Source: CAYWLI01 sp964519535 (GTDB lineage: Bacteria > Desulfobacterota > B13-G15 > RBG-16-54-18). From it: 14,994 nucleotides of DNA. Position numbers and translations under genes: made by a program. Under the pieces are notes generated by a model, which ran no database searches, was not told the DNA's origin, and was given only the letters and a program-made list of their open reading frames with translations. The stretch is from contig CAZFIR010000103.1 in NCBI GenBank assembly GCA_964519535.1, forward strand, positions 1 through 14,994. The letters are read 5' to 3'. Below are positions 14,472 through 14,994 of this stretch, in pieces. Position 1 is the stretch's first letter. Every line of letters begins with the position of its first letter.

Positions 14472-14994
14472 ATTGATTCTCCTCCTGCCACTCCTGATGG
14501 TACTGGCGTGTGGTCCTCAGGGAGACCTCGCCGGCACAGGGATACGGGTGGGGCTCGATGGGAGCATCGCCACCTTAGACCCCCGCGTGGCGGTCGAGGC
14601 CAGGGCCGCGCGGATTGGTCCCCTCATCTATAGCTCCCTCCTGCAGCTTGATGAAAAGGGACGTCTTGTCCTTGATCTTGCCCGATGGTGGTCTCAACCG
14701 GATGCGCTTACGTATCTCTTCCGACTGCACAGGGGGGTGCGTTTCCACGATGGGAGGGAGGTCACAGCCGAGGATGTGCGGAGCACCTTCGCCTTCATCA
14801 TGGACCCCCGCAATAGCTCCCCTAAGCGAGGTTCCTACGAACCGGTGAGGCGTATCGAAGTCATCGATCGATACACCGTGAAATTTGTATTGGAGGATAT
14901 CTCTGTCTCATTCCCCTATGCCCTCACGGTGGGGATCGTCCCCCAGGGGAGCCCCGGGGGGCTCAAGTCACCACCTCTTGGATCAGGGCCGTTT
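14464..14994 (+). CDS. Family 5 extracellular solute-binding lipoprotein (partial, runs off the window)
   Basis: The first 177 residues of a peptide/nickel-type ABC transporter binding protein (SBP_bac_5) are present with no stop before the window end. The N-terminus, MGRLILLLPLLMVLACG, is a lipoprotein signal peptide, with lipobox VLAC and lipidated C16. G17 at position +2 does not suggest inner-membrane retention. Family features follow: IATLDPR, IYSSLLQLDEKG, FRLHRGVRFHDGREVTAEDVRSTFAFIMDP and a final GSGPF. The protein would bind oligopeptides or a similar ligand for an ABC importer, whose permease genes would lie beyond the window. The ATG overlaps the end of the thioesterase gene by eight bases, suggesting coupled translation. 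Confidence 0.85.
   Translation, partial: MGRLILLLPLLMVLACGPQGDLAGTGIRVGLDGSIATLDPRVAVEARAARIGPLIYSSLLQLDEKGRLVLDLARWWSQPDALTYLFRLHRGVRFHDGREVTAEDVRSTFAFIMDPRNSSPKRGSYEPVRRIEVIDRYTVKFVLEDISVSFPYALTVGIVPQGSPGGLKSPPLGSGPF

Noticed and set aside
14615..14848. 77-codon plus-strand frame near the window end
   Set aside because: It is out of frame within the solute-binding lipoprotein gene, which reads open from 14464 to the end with clear family motifs.

Overview
The window looks like chromosomal DNA of a Gram-negative, GC-rich bacterium, probably an uncultured member of the Desulfobacterota ('Deltaproteobacteria') or a neighbouring phylum. That placement is inference from gene content: an ExbB/ExbD/TonB envelope system, a lipoprotein signal, a RAYT-type transposase, an archaeal-looking HAD phosphatase and a sphingolipid-type gene set. 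There is no 16S rRNA or other marker to settle it. No tRNA, rRNA or CRISPR array was seen. Genes are tightly packed and many overlap their neighbours.

Layout. (1) 7-936: a single-gene REP-associated tyrosine transposase bounded by 26-bp inverted repeats (23/26 identical). The left repeat carries the -35 box of a promoter that would give a leaderless transposase mRNA. (2) 949-4936, plus strand: PfkB-family kinase, PurN-like formyltransferase, HAD phosphatase and AI-2E-family membrane protein. (3) 4956-6157, minus strand: a PPP-type metallophosphatase overlapping an HD-domain 5'-deoxynucleotidase-like gene. (4) 6312-9619, plus strand: extended-SDR reductase, serine-palmitoyltransferase-like enzyme and GNAT-fold acyltransferase. 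They are met tail to tail by a minus-strand PAP2/Aur1-type membrane phosphotransferase (9546-10478). (5) 10479-10941: a 463-bp non-coding region with opposed promoters. (6) 10942-13087: ExbB, ExbD, TonB-like and FtsB-like genes, the last coupled by ATGA. (7) 13123-14994: radical SAM protein, YbgC-type thioesterase and the start of a family 5 solute-binding lipoprotein cut by the window end.

The most interesting region is 6312-10478. The three plus-strand enzymes match the three core steps of bacterial ceramide synthesis: condensation of serine with an acyl thioester, N-acylation and ketone reduction. The neighbouring PAP2_3/Aur1-like protein is a plausible head-group transferase or phosphatase for the product. 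A second theme is an ExbB/ExbD/TonB-type machine linked to the divisome gene ftsB and near ybgC, which recalls a Tol-like system. All functions come from reading motifs by eye, with no database search.
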